Notes under the pieces: generated by a model
What the model was told of the DNA's origin: nothing
Database searches by the model: none
The model's input: the letters and a program-made list of their open reading frames with translations, nothing else
Made by a program: the position numbers and the translations under genes
Assembly (NCBI GenBank): GCA_022565935.1
Contig: JADFJY010000070.1
Location: forward strand, 1 to 5,740
DNA from: Nitrososphaerota archaeon
GTDB taxonomy: Archaea > Thermoproteota > Nitrososphaeria > Nitrososphaerales > Nitrosopumilaceae
Length of the DNA: 5,740 nucleotides
Direction: 5' to 3'
Part shown: positions 5,389 to 5,740 of the stretch, piece after piece
Position numbering within the stretch: the stretch's first letter is position 1
Layout of the letters: every line of letters starts with the position of its first letter

Positions 5389-5740
5389 TTTCTATGATAA
5401 GACACAGCAATTTACACCGTACTTCATTCACAGGGCACTCCAACGAAAACCTCACACGGTGTTACCAGAAGCGCGAACGCCTTTTAAGGAGTCAAACATG
5501 CAGTAAAGGACCAACACTACTCCATGGCCGGTAGCTGACGGTTAAAAGCTGAAAGAACCACTGTGAATAAAATTCTAAGCAAAGCTACACACTCCAAAAC
5601 CCATTGTATACCGACTTAGTGGTAGGAGGCCCTTATGTAGCATCGGTGGGCTATAACTCATCCAAATACTAGGCTACGGTTCTCCACTTGTTTGTCCTTC
5701 CATATGGCCTCATTGGTTAAAAAGGGTGCCGTAATCCGGG
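5389..5740. other. Compositionally foreign terminal segment without recognisable genes
   Basis: These 352 bases are about 47-48% GC (29 of 60 at 5401-5460, 28 of 60 at 5641-5700) against about 30% in the archaeal coding regions (18 of 60 at 2461-2520). All six frames are broken by stops, and the only open stretch is the tail of the rpoL frame to 5534. I see no tRNA, rRNA, riboswitch or insertion-sequence end. An inverted repeat ACACCGT (5414-5420) / ACGGTGT (5456-5462) with a 35-base spacer is short enough to be chance. It begins right after the G run that interrupts rpoL, so it is most likely unrelated DNA joined to the archaeal sequence, or poor-quality sequence. Confidence 0.6.

Noticed and set aside
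5414..5462. ACACCGT/ACGGTGT inverted repeat as a mobile-element or attachment site
   Set aside because: Only seven bases per arm with a 35-base spacer, no flanking duplication and no recombinase gene; chance is sufficient.
1..5740. CRISPR array, defence island, tRNA or insertion sequence
   Set aside because: No regularly spaced direct repeats, no T-loop GTTCRA pattern within a cloverleaf, and no transposase, nuclease or integrase-like protein was seen on either strand.

Overview
The window looks like marine ammonia-oxidising archaeon DNA (Nitrososphaerota/Thaumarchaeota, Nitrosopumilus-like). The basis is roughly 30% GC coding sequence, TATA-type promoters about 25 bases ahead of start codons with almost no 5' leader, TTG/GTG starts without Shine-Dalgarno sites, an archaeal-type RNase P RNA, an archaeal geranylgeranyl reductase and the first codons of the archaeal RNA polymerase subunit Rpo11/RpoL. 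The lineage assignment is an inference from these traits, not from a search.

Layout. Bases 1 to about 150 hold the 5' half of RNase P RNA on the minus strand, cut by the window edge. Directly upstream of it on the same strand is a class I SAM-dependent methyltransferase (181-810). A 111-base divergent promoter region separates this from a small Cys-rich zinc-binding protein on the plus strand (922-1134). Next is the largest gene (1201-4167), a secreted protein of about 985 residues with three Ig-like beta-sandwich domains and a long helical middle that contains a repeated 'DW' motif. It meets a minus-strand geranylgeranyl reductase-family gene (from 4168) tail to tail with no bases between the stop codons.

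The right end is disrupted. The reductase frame runs upstream only to about 5095-5112 and lacks its N-terminal FAD-binding part. It is joined there to the C-terminal end of an unrelated plus-strand gene (to 5278). That fragment is followed by a good TATA box and the first 17 codons of rpoL (5331 onward). At a run of seven G (5382-5388) rpoL is also cut off, and the remaining 350 bases are about 47-48% GC, without long reading frames, and unlike everything before them. Two breakpoints in 300 bases near a sequence end are best explained by a chimeric assembly or amplification artefact, though a true rearrangement cannot be excluded from the sequence alone.

Functionally the genes are separate housekeeping and surface items: tRNA 5' maturation (RNase P), an unassigned methylation, a cell-surface or secreted structural protein, isoprenoid lipid saturation and transcription. 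I see no defence system, mobile element, CRISPR array or tRNA. The most novel item is the large secreted repeat protein.
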